Numbered from the stretch's first letter, positions 52,521-61,961 are shown. The stretch is DNA of 64,000 bases from Haloarcula sp. DT43 (GCF_037078405.1 NZ_JAYMGZ010000001.1:248001-312000), one strand, 5' to 3'. The notes: a model not told the origin generated them from the sequence alone. Translations and numbers: made by a program.

Positions 52521-52934
52521 ATGCGCGAGGTCGAACGCTCTCGGTTCGTGATGGCGCGGCCGCCGGCTGTCCACCGCACGCTCTCCCCGGAGGCAGTCGT
52601 CGCGGCCGAGGGGACGTTCACGGTGTCGACCGTCGAGGAGACCGACACGGGCACGGTGGTCACCGCGGCCGGCCCGGGGATGTCGGTGCCGCTCCGGTTC
52701 GAGACCCGGGACGACGGGCTCCGGTACACCGCCGAGGGCGAGGTCGGGCCGTTCGACCACCTGGAGACCGAACTCACGGTCACGCCGGAGGGGAACGGCT
52801 CCCGTCTCACGATGCGTTCGACCGTCTCCCTGAACCTCCCGCTGCCCTTCGCCGACCGCATCGCCGCCTGGAAGCGCGGCAACGAACTGGAGCGAGCGCT
52901 CGACGAACTGGCGGCCGACGTGCCCGGGGCGTGA
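52521..52934 (+). CDS. SRPBCC/START-like domain protein
   Basis: 137 residues with the SRPBCC pattern: an N-terminal strand MREVERSRFVMARPPAVHRT, VTAAGPGMSVPLRFETRDDG, a middle sheet and a C-terminal helix (RIAAWKRGNELERALDELAA). Ligand-binding grease-bowl folds of this kind bind lipids or polyketides; specific role unknown. Starts 30 nt after the membrane protein, so may be cotranscribed. Confidence 0.72.
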   Translation: MREVERSRFVMARPPAVHRTLSPEAVVAAEGTFTVSTVEETDTGTVVTAAGPGMSVPLRFETRDDGLRYTAEGEVGPFDHLETELTVTPEGNGSRLTMRSTVSLNLPLPFADRIAAWKRGNELERALDELAADVPGA

Positions 52935-53025
52935 GCCGGCGACGGCACAGCCCGCTCGTCGCGGTCCGTGAGACGACCGCGCACAACCACGGCACGTTTA
53001 GGAGCTGGAACCTACATGCACGACC

Positions 53026-53232
53026 ATGAGCATCCTCGATAGCGTCAAGGAGGCACTCACGTCACAGTCGGACGCGAAGTCCCGCCCCGACGACGGCTCA
53101 CAGGGCGCGTACTGGTGTGACGACTGTGGCGTCCGCATCCGGGACGTCGACCTGGAAGGCGAGCCGGTCTGTCCGGACTGCGGCGCGGAGATGCGCTTCG
53201 AGCGCGCGGCCGGCCGCGACTGTGCCTGCTAG
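53026..53232 (+). CDS. Small zinc-ribbon protein
   Basis: 68 residues with WCDDCG and VCPDCG pairs about 17 residues apart and a terminal CAC. A likely zinc ribbon. Its stop TAG shares a CTAG with the stop of the convergent CobW gene (53229-53232). Confidence 0.75.
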   Translation: MSILDSVKEALTSQSDAKSRPDDGSQGAYWCDDCGVRIRDVDLEGEPVCPDCGAEMRFERAAGRDCAC

Positions 53233-54476
53233 GGTCTCCGAATCACCGTCTCCTCGCCCTGTTCCGCCGGGAACGGCCCCCTCGACGGGTCGCCGCCACC
53301 CCACTCCTCGTCGGTGACGAGCGCGTCGTCGAGCGCCGCCCGGAGGGCATCTTCGCCGTAGTCCGTTCCGATGAACACCAGTTCCGTCCGGCGGTCGCCG
53401 TGCTCGTCGTGCCAGTCGAGGTCCGGCCGGTTCGAGCGGTACATGTCCCGCTCTATTTCGGGGAGGCTCGCAATCCAGGGGCCCTGGGCCTCGGCCCGTA
53501 TCGACGGGCCGGCCTGCCCGACGACGACGCGGCAGTCGGTGCCCGCCAGCCAGACGGTCCCCTTCGAGCGGACGACGCTCGCCGGCAGGTCCCGCAGCGT
53601 CTCGGCGAGCCGCTCGGGGTGGAACGGCCGGCGGCGGCGGTAGGTGAAGGAGGTGACGCCGTACACTTCCTCGGGATGGTGGTGGTCGTGGCCGTCTCCC
53701 TCGTGTGTGGCGTCCCCGTGGCCGCTATCGGCCAGCGCCCGTTTCCAGCCCGGCAGGTCGGCAATCTCGTCGGGGTCGAACAGCCCGCGGTCGAACAGTC
53801 GGTCGGGGTCGACCCGGGAGAAGGTCGTCCGAACCGTCTCGGCGTCGGGCTGGAGCGCCCCCACCAGTTCCTCGGCCTCGTCGAGTTCCGCGTCGGAACA
53901 GAGGTCCGCCTTGTTCAGCACGACGAGGTTCGAGAGTTCGACCTGTTCGACCATCAAATCCGAGAGCGGGCGGTCGGCGTCGCCGGCCGCCGTGTCGTCG
54001 CCGTCTCCATCGGCGTTTGCGTCCACTGCCCCTTGGCGTTCGGGTGTCTCGCCGGCGAAGGCGTCGAGGAACAGCCTGGTGTCGAGCACCGTCACGAGCG
54101 TGTCGACCCGATAGAGCGCCGCCACTCGGGATTCGGTGGTGAACAGCCGCGCGACCGGTGCCGGCTCGGAGATGCCCGACGATTCGACGACGAGCGCGTC
54201 GAAGTCCCGATTGTTCGCCAGCCGGACGACCGCGGTTTCGAGGTCGTCCTGTAGCTCACAGCAGATACAGCCGTTCGACAGCTCCGCGACCCCGTCGTCG
54301 ACGTCGAGTTCGGACCCCTCCGCGATGAGTTCGGCGTCGACGTTGACCGTCCCCATGTCGTTGACGAGGACGGCGATGTCGCGGTCGCCGGCTTCCGTCA
54401 GCAGGTGGTTCAGGAGCGTCGTCTTCCCGGCCCCGAGGCTGCCCGAGAGAATCGTGACGGGAATCGTGTCGCGCAT
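53229..54476 (-). CDS. CobW/G3E family GTPase
   Basis: 415 residues. P-loop GSLGAGKTTLLNHLL, the metal-site CxCC in NGCICCEL, DALVVESSGISEP as the Mg/switch motif, and NLVVLNKADL as the guanine-specificity NKxD. A His-rich stretch (GHGDATHEGDGHDHHHPEE) near residue 255-275 fits metal chaperoning. The CobW C-terminal domain (residues ~275-400) follows. Likely delivers zinc, cobalt or another metal to client enzymes. Confidence 0.92.
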   Translation of the reverse strand: MRDTIPVTILSGSLGAGKTTLLNHLLTEAGDRDIAVLVNDMGTVNVDAELIAEGSELDVDDGVAELSNGCICCELQDDLETAVVRLANNRDFDALVVESSGISEPAPVARLFTTESRVAALYRVDTLVTVLDTRLFLDAFAGETPERQGAVDANADGDGDDTAAGDADRPLSDLMVEQVELSNLVVLNKADLCSDAELDEAEELVGALQPDAETVRTTFSRVDPDRLFDRGLFDPDEIADLPGWKRALADSGHGDATHEGDGHDHHHPEEVYGVTSFTYRRRRPFHPERLAETLRDLPASVVRSKGTVWLAGTDCRVVVGQAGPSIRAEAQGPWIASLPEIERDMYRSNRPDLDWHDEHGDRRTELVFIGTDYGEDALRAALDDALVTDEEWGGGDPSRGPFPAEQGEETVIRRP

Positions 54477-54616
54477 ACCCTCCGTTGTGGACCGGCTCCC
54501 TTCAAATCGCGCCTCGCTTCCGGCGGCCGGACACGACCGCCGTCGCGGCGCGTGGGCGCTGTCGACGGGGAACTGCGACAGGTTTTACTCCGTGCCTCTC
54601 GCACACACCACCCACG

Positions 54617-54913
54617 ATGGAACTGGCCGACCGAATCGAGCGCTTTCGCCGGACGTTACGGGAGTGGGCGCGCGGGCTGTACCACGGCATGATAACGCAT
54701 CCGGCCTACGAGAAGATCGAGAAGGAGGCCGAGGACATCGAGGACGCGTTCATGCTGGCCTGTTTCCCCGACGCCTTCGGCATCCCGTCGCCGGTGTCGT
54801 ACTACACCGCCGAACTGCTGCCGTACCTCGAAGACACCTTCGAGGCCTGGGAGCGGCGGCTGTGGGACCGCGGGTCGTACATCGAACGCAAGGGCCAGCA
54901 GTACCACTTCTGA
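54617..54913 (+). CDS. Small protein coupled to ArsA/Get3 ATPase
   Basis: 98 residues, helical and amphipathic, with MELADRIERFRRTLREWARG at the start and SPVSYYTAELLPYLEDTFEA in the middle. No membrane helix and no known family recognised. The stop overlaps the ArsA start by 1 nt (TGATG), so the two proteins are made together and may interact. Confidence 0.65.
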   Translation: MELADRIERFRRTLREWARGLYHGMITHPAYEKIEKEAEDIEDAFMLACFPDAFGIPSPVSYYTAELLPYLEDTFEAWERRLWDRGSYIERKGQQYHF

Positions 54914-55887
54914 TGGAGCCGTTCGTCTTCTTCGGCGGCAAGGGCGGGGTCGGCAAGACCACCGTCTCCTGTGCCTACGGCATCAAGTCCGCACGTGCGG
55001 GCCTCGACACGCTCGTCGTCTCGACGGACCCGGCCCACTCCGTCACCGACGTGTTCGACCAGGAGTTCGGCGACGAGCCGGCCCCCGTCGAGGGCATCGA
55101 CGGCCTCGACGCGCTGGAAATCGACCCCGAGACAGAGAGCCAGCGCCACCTCGACGGCATCCGGAACGACCTCTCCGAGCAGGTGTCGGCGGCGATGGTC
55201 AACGAGATAAACCAGCAACTGGAGATGGCCCACCAGACTCCCGGGGCCTACGAGTCGGCGCTGTTCGACCGCTTCGTCGACGTGATGCGCAACGCCGACC
55301 CGTACGACCGTGTGGTCTTCGACACCTCGCCGACCGGCAGCACGCTTCGCCTGCTCGGCCTGCCGGAGTTCCTCGAAGGGTGGATAGACCGGCTGATGCA
55401 CAAACGCGAGAAGAGCATCGACCTCTTCGAGAAGGCCGCCATCGGCAACAACGAGCCCCGCCGTGTGATGAACGGCGACCCGGTGCTGGCCCGCCTACAG
55501 GACCGCAAGGAGTTCTTCGAGTTCGCCGGCGGCGCGCTCCAGGCCGACGCCGCCTTCTTCCTCGTGCTCAACCCCGACCAGCTCTCGGTCAACGAGACGC
55601 GACGCGCCATCGACGAGATGCGGGAGCGCGACCTCTCGGTCCGGGGCCTCGTGGCGAACAAGCTCACGCCCGAACCGAACCCCGACGAGAACGGCCGCGG
55701 GGCCCGATACCTCCGGGACCGCGTCGCCACCGAGAGCGAGCGGCTCCGCGAGGTCCGGGAGACGCTCGACCCGCCGCTGGTCGCGGAAATCACGACCCGG
55801 ACGGCGGAGGTGAAAGGCGACCTGCTCGATGACGTGGCCGCCGAACTCGACGTCGAGACGGCCGCCGAGACACCGACGTTCGTCTGA
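54913..55887 (+). CDS. ArsA/Get3 family ATPase
   Basis: 324 residues, a single ArsA ATPase domain with deviant Walker A FGGKGGVGKTT, the switch I DPAHSVTDVF and later TSPTGSTLRLL. Contains NKLTPEPNPDENGRGARYLR in the adenine-binding end. Archaeal members resemble Get3, a targeting factor for tail-anchored proteins, more than arsenite pumps; no ars genes are near. Methionine-rich or CxxC elements of eukaryotic Get3 are not seen. Confidence 0.9.
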   Translation: MEPFVFFGGKGGVGKTTVSCAYGIKSARAGLDTLVVSTDPAHSVTDVFDQEFGDEPAPVEGIDGLDALEIDPETESQRHLDGIRNDLSEQVSAAMVNEINQQLEMAHQTPGAYESALFDRFVDVMRNADPYDRVVFDTSPTGSTLRLLGLPEFLEGWIDRLMHKREKSIDLFEKAAIGNNEPRRVMNGDPVLARLQDRKEFFEFAGGALQADAAFFLVLNPDQLSVNETRRAIDEMRERDLSVRGLVANKLTPEPNPDENGRGARYLRDRVATESERLREVRETLDPPLVAEITTRTAEVKGDLLDDVAAELDVETAAETPTFV

Positions 55888-56051
55888 CCCGCTCATGTGG
55901 CGGCCGTGCACGACCGATAAGTAATCAGATATTGGATTTTTAATTGACAATCGAAGCGGCGTGTCAGAGTCGGTTTTGACGGCCTCCGTAAGTATAAGAA
56001 ATATATAATAACTATTAATAGGCCAATCTTGGTTAATATTCATGCACACCT

Positions 56052-57947
56052 ATGACTCAAGTAATCTGGATCGTACTGGCCGTACTGGTGACGTTCAGCG
56101 TGGGGTATCTGGGGTACTCGAAGTACCTCGCACGGTTCCTCGAACTCGACGACGACAACGAGACACCGGCGCACAAATACGAGGATGGGCAGGAGTACGT
56201 CCCGTCGAAGAAACCAGTGTTGCTGGGTCACCACTACTCCAGTATCGCGGGTGGCGCGCCCATCGTTGGTCCGATTACGGCGGGCGCGGTGTGGGGGTGG
56301 GTTCCCGCCCTGCTGTGGATAGCCATCGGGAACCCGCTGATGGGCAGCGTCCACGACTTCGTCTCGCTGTCCGGTTCGCTCAGACACGAGGGGAAGTCCA
56401 TCGGCTACATCATCGGCGAGTACATCGGCGAGGGAGGCAAGAACATGCTGCTGTGGTTCGCCTTCCTCACCATCATCCTCGTCGTCGCGGTGTTCGCGCT
56501 GGTGGTCGCCATCGTGTTCGACGCGTTCCCGCAGGTGACGACCGCGAGCTTCGTCTACATCGCGCTGGCCTTCTTGCTGGGGGTGTACCTCTACCAGCTG
56601 AACGGGCCGTTCCTCCCCGGGACCGTCGTGTTCGTGACGCTGGTGTTCGCCGGCGTGTACGCGGGCATCCAGTACCCGTTCGCGCTGTTCCCGGCGGTCG
56701 GCGACGCGAGCTACCCCGCCGGGACGCTCGTCCTCGCGGACGTGCTGAACCTGGGCACCGGGCAGTGGATACCCGGGTCCTCCGCGACGGCGATGAACCC
56801 CAACCGTGCGGCGTGGGTGCCGATAATCATGGTGTACGCGGGCATCGCGAGCGCGCTCCCGGTGTGGGTGCTGCTCCAGCCGCGTGACTACCTGTCGTCG
56901 TTCCTGCTGTACGCCGGCGTCGGCGGCGCGCTCGTGGCCGTCATCGTCGGTACGATATTCGGCACGGCCGCCACCGACAGCGGCTCGCTGGTCATCGCGG
57001 ACTCGATGGGTGCGTTCAACGGCTTCTGGGGCGTCGAGGGCGCGGGCCTCGCGCCGCTGTTCCCGCTGCTGTTTATCACCATCGCCTGCGGGACAATCAG
57101 TGGCTTCCACTCGCTGGTGTCCTCCGGGACGACGGCGAAACAGTTGAACAAGGAGACCGACGCCCGCCTCATCGGGTACGGCGGGATGCTCGGCGAGGGG
57201 CTGCTGGCCGCCGTCGCGCTGTCGACGCTCGCCGTGGCCGGCTTCGCCGACCCCGCCGGTGGCATCGGCGCGGCGCTCCCGAACTTCGCGACCGGCGGCG
57301 GCATCATCTTCACCAGCCTCGGTATCCCTCAGACCTTCGGCGCGCCGTTCATGGCGCTCGTGCTGGTGAGCTTCCTGCTGACCTCGACTGACACGGCCGT
57401 CCGACTCGGCCGGTACATGATGGAGGAAATCGTCGGGCTCCGGGCGGGCGAGACGGCCTCCGGCTTCGAGGTCGGCGGCGGCCTCCGCTCGACGCTCGGC
57501 GAAATCGGCCGGGGCCGCTACACGAACCCGGTTGTCCAGGCCATCCCGGCCTACCTGATGGTCATCTCCGGCGAGTGGCTCACGCTATGGGCCCTGTTCG
57601 GCGGCGCGAACCAGCTGCTGGCCGCGCTGGCGCTGCTGACCGCGACCGTCTGGCTCGCTAACTGGGACGACAGCAAGCAGCTGTACTCCACTGGCGTGCC
57701 GATGGCTATCATGACGACTATCACCATCCTGGGGCTGTCCTGGCTGGCGTTCTACAGCAACCTCTACCAGAACCTCATCCAGGGCGGTGCCGAGGGCACC
57801 GCGGCAATCGCCTCCTCGACCGTCCAGATGGTGCTGGCGCTGGTCCTCATCGGCCTCGCGCTGGCGCTGGTAAAGAAGGGCTACGACAACATCAGTACGG
57901 TCCGCGAGAACTACGGTGGCGGCGTCGCCGAGCCGAGCGACGACTGA
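56052..57947 (+). CDS. cstA: Carbon starvation protein CstA family transporter
   Basis: 631 residues with about 15-17 membrane helices. Conserved CstA features include an N-terminal GYLGYSKYLA, LLGHHYSSIAGGAPIVGPI, and GAFNGFWGVEGAGL. Members take up peptides or pyruvate under starvation; substrate here is unknown. A 164-nt A/T-rich region upstream (with ATATATAATA at 56001-56010) is probably the promoter. Confidence 0.9.
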   Translation: MTQVIWIVLAVLVTFSVGYLGYSKYLARFLELDDDNETPAHKYEDGQEYVPSKKPVLLGHHYSSIAGGAPIVGPITAGAVWGWVPALLWIAIGNPLMGSVHDFVSLSGSLRHEGKSIGYIIGEYIGEGGKNMLLWFAFLTIILVVAVFALVVAIVFDAFPQVTTASFVYIALAFLLGVYLYQLNGPFLPGTVVFVTLVFAGVYAGIQYPFALFPAVGDASYPAGTLVLADVLNLGTGQWIPGSSATAMNPNRAAWVPIIMVYAGIASALPVWVLLQPRDYLSSFLLYAGVGGALVAVIVGTIFGTAATDSGSLVIADSMGAFNGFWGVEGAGLAPLFPLLFITIACGTISGFHSLVSSGTTAKQLNKETDARLIGYGGMLGEGLLAAVALSTLAVAGFADPAGGIGAALPNFATGGGIIFTSLGIPQTFGAPFMALVLVSFLLTSTDTAVRLGRYMMEEIVGLRAGETASGFEVGGGLRSTLGEIGRGRYTNPVVQAIPAYLMVISGEWLTLWALFGGANQLLAALALLTATVWLANWDDSKQLYSTGVPMAIMTTITILGLSWLAFYSNLYQNLIQGGAEGTAAIASSTVQMVLALVLIGLALALVKKGYDNISTVRENYGGGVAEPSDD

Positions 57948-57982
57948 CACCGCGACTCTTTCTCCGCGTTTCGCGCCGCCAG

Positions 57983-58207
57983 CTACGCGTCCCGCGTCAC
58001 CGCGTCGAACGGCGGCGTGGTGTCGGCCGCGGTCGTCGCTATCGCCGTCACCGCGTCCTCTCCGGCACGGACCCGAACGCGGGCGAGCGGCCGCTCCGTG
58101 CCGTCGACCGTCGCTGTCGCCGTCGTCCGCGTCGTTTCGGTCCCGAGCAGCGTCGCCGACCCGCGCTCGGCCCACTTCGAGACGACGAAGCCGCGCTGGG
58201 TCGTCAT
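57983..58207 (-). CDS. Small hypothetical protein
   Basis: 74 residues, Thr/Ala-rich, with beta-rich TATATVDGTERPLARVRVRA. Overlaps the start of the upstream gene's end by 4 nt (58204-58207), so it is the second gene of a pair. No family recognised. Confidence 0.55.
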   Translation of the reverse strand: MTTQRGFVVSKWAERGSATLLGTETTRTTATATVDGTERPLARVRVRAGEDAVTAIATTAADTTPPFDAVTRDA

Positions 58208-58887
58208 TTCCAGAACCGCTTTGCGAGCCGCGACAACACCCCTTCCTCGGGCTGGGTCACGTCCTCCCAGAGGACGAACGCCTCGACCACGTCGGCGGCC
58301 TCGCCGGCGACGGCCACCTGCTCGTCGGGAACAACGACGCCCAGATTCACCTCGTAGTGGCCGTAGTAGCCGAACTTCAACAGCGTGCGCTCGCGCTGGT
58401 CCTCGACGAACGACCGGACTTCCTCTGGCAGTTCGTCGGCGACCAGGACGAACGTGAAGTCGGTGCGGTAGTGCTCCTCGTTGCCGGTCACGCGCTCGTC
58501 GGCCAGGTCGTGGCCCAGTTCGACCAGCCGCTCCAGTTCGCCGACCGTCGGCCGGTCGACCCGCCGGGCGTAGAGGTACTCCTCGGACTCGTGGTCGCCG
58601 TAGGACAGCGCCGGGTGGAAGAACTGCTTCTGGTTCAGCACCCGCATCTCGCCGTAGAGGTCCCAGCGCTCGCCCCGGAGCCGGTGGTCCCGCTCCAGCG
58701 TGTAGTTGTACATCAGGCGGTCGCTCACCCGGTCGAAGTACGGGTCGTCCGTCCAGTGTGGGACCTCCTCGACGATTTCCTCGGGCAGTTCCGACTTCGG
58801 GACCGCACCGGTGACCGGGTCCTCCCAGCCGTCCGCACCGTAGTCGGTCGGGTCCTCGCCCGACCGGGACTCGGAGTCCTCGCTCAT
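58204..58887 (-). CDS. Haloarchaeal conserved hypothetical protein
   Basis: 227 residues, very acidic N-terminus, no membrane segment. A central region (DRLMYNYTLERDHRLRGERW) and a TDFTFVLVADELPEEVRSFV strand-helix are the most regular parts; YEVNLGVVVPDEQV follows. I do not recognise the family. Coupled to the small downstream gene by a 4-nt overlap. Confidence 0.7.
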   Translation of the reverse strand: MSEDSESRSGEDPTDYGADGWEDPVTGAVPKSELPEEIVEEVPHWTDDPYFDRVSDRLMYNYTLERDHRLRGERWDLYGEMRVLNQKQFFHPALSYGDHESEEYLYARRVDRPTVGELERLVELGHDLADERVTGNEEHYRTDFTFVLVADELPEEVRSFVEDQRERTLLKFGYYGHYEVNLGVVVPDEQVAVAGEAADVVEAFVLWEDVTQPEEGVLSRLAKRFWK

Positions 58888-59062
58888 CGTGTCGAATCGG
58901 GCGAGCGCTCAGTTCGTACCGGTCCCCTGCCGCGGTAGCTCATACCATGGCGATGCCGTGTCGGACGCTTAAGCCCGTCGGTCAGGCGAGGTCGTTCACG
59001 GGCCGTACACGACCGCCTCGGCAGGTTTTTGATGCTGGGCTATCAATTAATCACTGACAATC

Positions 59063-59278
59063 ATGTCGAAAGACACCGAGGCCTGCGGCCGCTGTTCGAT
59101 GAGCGTCGTCGTCGACGCCGTCGACGAGAACGCGGGCGACCGGCCTCACGACCCCTTCGGCGACGACCGCATCGAAGTCGACCGGCGGGCCATCGAGCGC
59201 GTCTCGCCCGAGGCCTGGATGGGGCGACTGTCCTCGCGGGTCAACGCGGCCGTGAGCCGCTACGTCTGGGGCCGGTAG
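59063..59278 (+). CDS. Small hypothetical protein with one CxxC
   Basis: 71 residues: EACGRCSMSVVVDAV near the N-terminus contains CxxC, then an acidic loop, and ends with RVNAAVSRYVWGR. No family recognised. An A/T-rich stretch (TTTTTGATGCTGGGCTATCA region) precedes the ATG. Confidence 0.55.
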   Translation: MSKDTEACGRCSMSVVVDAVDENAGDRPHDPFGDDRIEVDRRAIERVSPEAWMGRLSSRVNAAVSRYVWGR

Positions 59279-59280
59279 GG

Positions 59281-60480
59281 TCACAGCGCCGCGTCGATGG
59301 CCCAGAAGAGCCCGTAGCTCAGCCCGAAGGCCAGCGCGAGCGACCCGACCCAGGCCAGCACCGTCTTGCCCATCTTCTCCCGACTGACCTCGCCGCCGCC
59401 GGCGGCCGCCCCGGAGCCGACGATGGCGGAGACGATAATCTCGTTGAACGACACCGGAATGCCGAAGAAGACGGCCGCCTGCGCGATGATGAAGCTCGGA
59501 ATCAACGCGCCGATGGACCGCCGCGGGCCCAGCGAGGAGTAGTCCTGTGCCAGCGCCTTTATCATCCGCGGCGCGCCCGTCCACGAGCCGACGAGGAGGC
59601 CGAGGCCGCCGAACAGCAGGACCCCGGTGATGGGAATGGCGGCCGTCGGCCCCTCGCCGAGCAGGGGCACCAGCGGCCCGAGCGCCAGGCCGACCTGGCT
59701 CCCGCCGGCGGAGAAGGCCACGAGACCACCCATCACCAGCAGGAAGTGGCGCTGTCCGGCGGCCGCGTCCGACCTGATGTCCAGATACAGCAGGCCCGCC
59801 GCGACAGCGCCGACCAGTAGCGTGACGGCGACCATCGACGGGAGTCCCGGCGTTCCGGCCGCCCGCACGACGGCCCGGGCCACCGACGCCTGTTCGCTGC
59901 CCGGCGCGAGGAGGACGAACTCGATGTTCGCCAGAATCATCCCGACGAGTCCGGCCAGCAGCGGCACGAGCCGCTCCTCGGTGGTGGCCTCGTGCCGGAG
60001 CGACCACGCCGTTCCGAAGGCGATACCCCCGCCGACGAAGGGGGTCAGGACCCACAGCGAGACGATTTCGATGTACTTGGCCGTCGCCGGCTGGCCGCCC
60101 ATCGCCAGCCCGACGCCGACGACCGCGCCGGTGACGGTAAACGCCGTCGCGATGGGGTAGCCGGTGAAGATGCCGACGGCGACCAGCGCCGCCGCCGTCA
60201 GCAACGCGACGATGGCGGCGATAGCCGAGAGACCGCCGCCGCTCGGGAACACGACGAGTTCGCTGCCGACGGCCTGCGTGACGTTGGCCCCCTGGAGCAC
60301 TGCGCCGGCCAGTCCGAGGAGCCCGACGAAGAACCCGGCCCGCATCACCGAAATCGCGTTCGCGCCGACGGCCGGCGCGAACGGCGTGGACCCGGACGAG
60401 CCGGCACCGATGGCCCAGGCCATGAACAGACTCGCGGCTGACGCGACAACAAGCGTCGCAATCGTACTCGTCGCGACCAT
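59281..60480 (-). CDS. PiT family inorganic phosphate transporter
   Basis: 399 residues with about 10-11 membrane helices. The PiT duplicated motif is seen as GAGSSGSTPFAPAVGANAIS near the N-terminus and as a weaker repeat in the second half (SVSFNEIIVSAIVGSGAAAG). Transports phosphate with a cation. Start ATG 60480 begins MVATSTIAT. Converges on the CxxC gene with 2 nt between stops. Confidence 0.88.
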   Translation of the reverse strand: MVATSTIATLVVASAASLFMAWAIGAGSSGSTPFAPAVGANAISVMRAGFFVGLLGLAGAVLQGANVTQAVGSELVVFPSGGGLSAIAAIVALLTAAALVAVGIFTGYPIATAFTVTGAVVGVGLAMGGQPATAKYIEIVSLWVLTPFVGGGIAFGTAWSLRHEATTEERLVPLLAGLVGMILANIEFVLLAPGSEQASVARAVVRAAGTPGLPSMVAVTLLVGAVAAGLLYLDIRSDAAAGQRHFLLVMGGLVAFSAGGSQVGLALGPLVPLLGEGPTAAIPITGVLLFGGLGLLVGSWTGAPRMIKALAQDYSSLGPRRSIGALIPSFIIAQAAVFFGIPVSFNEIIVSAIVGSGAAAGGGEVSREKMGKTVLAWVGSLALAFGLSYGLFWAIDAAL

Positions 60481-60589
60481 CTGTCACGGCGTTTGCCCCG
60501 CCCTGCAATGAGCCTACCGTTCGCACGCCCGTCCTGGGCCGACGCACGGCGGGCGAACCTTCAGGTGCTAGCGCGTGGTTCGGTCCCGT

Positions 60590-60871
60590 ATGTCCGCCAC
60601 TGAAGAGACTGTCCGTGTCTGGCTGGTCGAACGGACCTACTCCGACGACGAGCAGAACCTCATCATCCTCACGTACGCGACGCCCGACGGCGAACGGTAC
60701 TTCCGCAAGGAGCGCGCCCTGACCTCGTTTTCCGACGTGCGGGACACGACCGCCGCCGTCGACGCCGACCCCGACAACCTCGGGTCCGTCGACGACGAGG
60801 GCCTCCGGGCGCAGTACGCCGCCGAAGCGACGCGGATGGCCGAACAGCACGACCCCGACGACGTTATCTAA
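60590..60871 (+). CDS. Small hypothetical protein
   Basis: 93 residues, acidic, with an N-terminal beta-rich part (TVRVWLVERTYSDDEQNLII) and a helical C-terminus. An in-frame ATG 15 bases upstream would add five residues. Divergent from the PiT gene. No recognised family. Confidence 0.65.
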   Translation: MSATEETVRVWLVERTYSDDEQNLIILTYATPDGERYFRKERALTSFSDVRDTTAAVDADPDNLGSVDDEGLRAQYAAEATRMAEQHDPDDVI

Positions 60872-60930
60872 CACCGTTCGTCTTCGCTCTCGGACGCAGA
60901 ACCGCTGCCGGCGACACGGCGGCCGCCTCA

Positions 60931-61060
60931 GTTCGTCTTCGCGTCGACGATGCTGGAAGACGACGCCGCTCGCACTCCGGCGAGCTTAGTTCGTTTTCGC
61001 GTCGACGATGCTGGAAGACGACGCCGCTCGCACTCCGGCGAGCTTAGTTCGTCTTCGCAT
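60931..61060. repeat. 58-bp tandem repeat at the end of the DUF5828-like gene
   Basis: Two direct copies, 60931-60988 and 60989-61046, start with GTTCGTCTTCGCGTCGACGA (the second has one T for C) and are near-identical; a third, partial copy starts at 61047 inside the coding region. Each copy contains the inverted repeat GCTCGC...GCGAGC. The partial copy encodes the last residues of the gene on the minus strand, so the unit arose by tandem duplication of the gene end. Confidence 0.9.
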
Positions 61061-61742
61061 CGGTCTCCTCCCCCGGCTCCGTCGCGTCCACGCCCTCCGC
61101 GGCCTCGACGGCCTCGGTGACCTTCTCGGTGTCGACGTGCCAGCGGTCGACGGTCTGCTCGAAGTCGGCGAGCTTGTTCGAGACGCGCATCTTCAGGTCG
61201 TCGTCGTTGACGTTGACCTCGAAGACGTACTCGGGGCGCTCTTCGTCGCCGACGCGCCGGAGGTTCGCGCTGATGAGGTCGTTGTCGAAGTAGTACGGCG
61301 CTATCTGGGTCATCACGTTGCGGTAGACGGTGTCCTCGACCTTCCGCAGGGCCTTCCGGCTGGCCGAGTCGGCCGCGCGGGCCACGTAGTCGACCGACTC
61401 GCTCCAGCGCTCCATCGCCTCGTCGGGCTCGTCGAGGTTCTCGTAGGACTCGCTGAGCTTCTCGCCGGCGGTCTGGAGGTCCTCGTCGGGCCCCTTGCCA
61501 GCCTGTTCCCCCTTGCCCTCGGCGACGCTCGCCTGGTCGGCGGTCTTCTCGTTTACGTCCTCGTCGAGTCGCTCGTGGCTCTTGGGCCGCCACTCGTCGA
61601 ACTCGCCGAGGGCGTCCTCGTCGACGGGCTCGCCCGATGCGATGTCTTTCAGCGCCTGCGTGATGCGCTCGCCGTGTTCGACGATGTCGACCCAGCCGCC
61701 CTTCGTCTTGAATCCCGAAACGCTCTCTTCGATGTCTGCCAT
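61044..61742 (-). CDS. DUF5828-like haloarchaeal protein
   Basis: 232 residues, acidic and soluble, with MADIEESVSGFKTKGGWVDI at the start and a central SESYENLDEPDEAMERWSES helix region; a C-terminal ETDAKTN ends at TAA. I recall this type as DUF5828, from memory. Function unknown. The 58-bp tandem repeat lies directly after the stop. Confidence 0.72.
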   Translation of the reverse strand: MADIEESVSGFKTKGGWVDIVEHGERITQALKDIASGEPVDEDALGEFDEWRPKSHERLDEDVNEKTADQASVAEGKGEQAGKGPDEDLQTAGEKLSESYENLDEPDEAMERWSESVDYVARAADSASRKALRKVEDTVYRNVMTQIAPYYFDNDLISANLRRVGDEERPEYVFEVNVNDDDLKMRVSNKLADFEQTVDRWHVDTEKVTEAVEAAEGVDATEPGEETDAKTN

Positions 61743-61930
61743 GGTATAATAGTCGGTCTACGACAGCCGCGTGGCCTGCTTCGGTGGGCTGTCCATCTGT
61801 ACACTCCGGATTGCTGCTCAGTGGGGTTAAACGTTTCCGCCGTGGTGATACGTTCCGGACGCGACGGTGGGCCCCGCTCCGGTGGCACGCGGACCGCTCG
61901 CGGCTCGCTTCGCCCACCACCGAACGACCG

Positions 61931-61939
61931 CTTATAAGG
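61931..61939 (+). promoter_or_regulatory. TATA-like promoter element of the DJ-1/PfpI gene
   Basis: CTTATAAGG, about 23 bases before the ATG at 61962, the spacing expected for a haloarchaeal leaderless gene. Confidence 0.65.
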
Positions 61940-61961
61940 ATTGCGCGCGAACGAACGGTCG

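Noticed and set aside
54913-55887. Arsenite efflux ATPase
   Set aside because: No arsB/arsR nearby and a single ATPase domain; Get3-like is the more cautious call.
60931-61060. Possible CRISPR-like array
   Set aside because: The 58-bp copies are directly adjacent with no unique spacers, and they duplicate a gene end.
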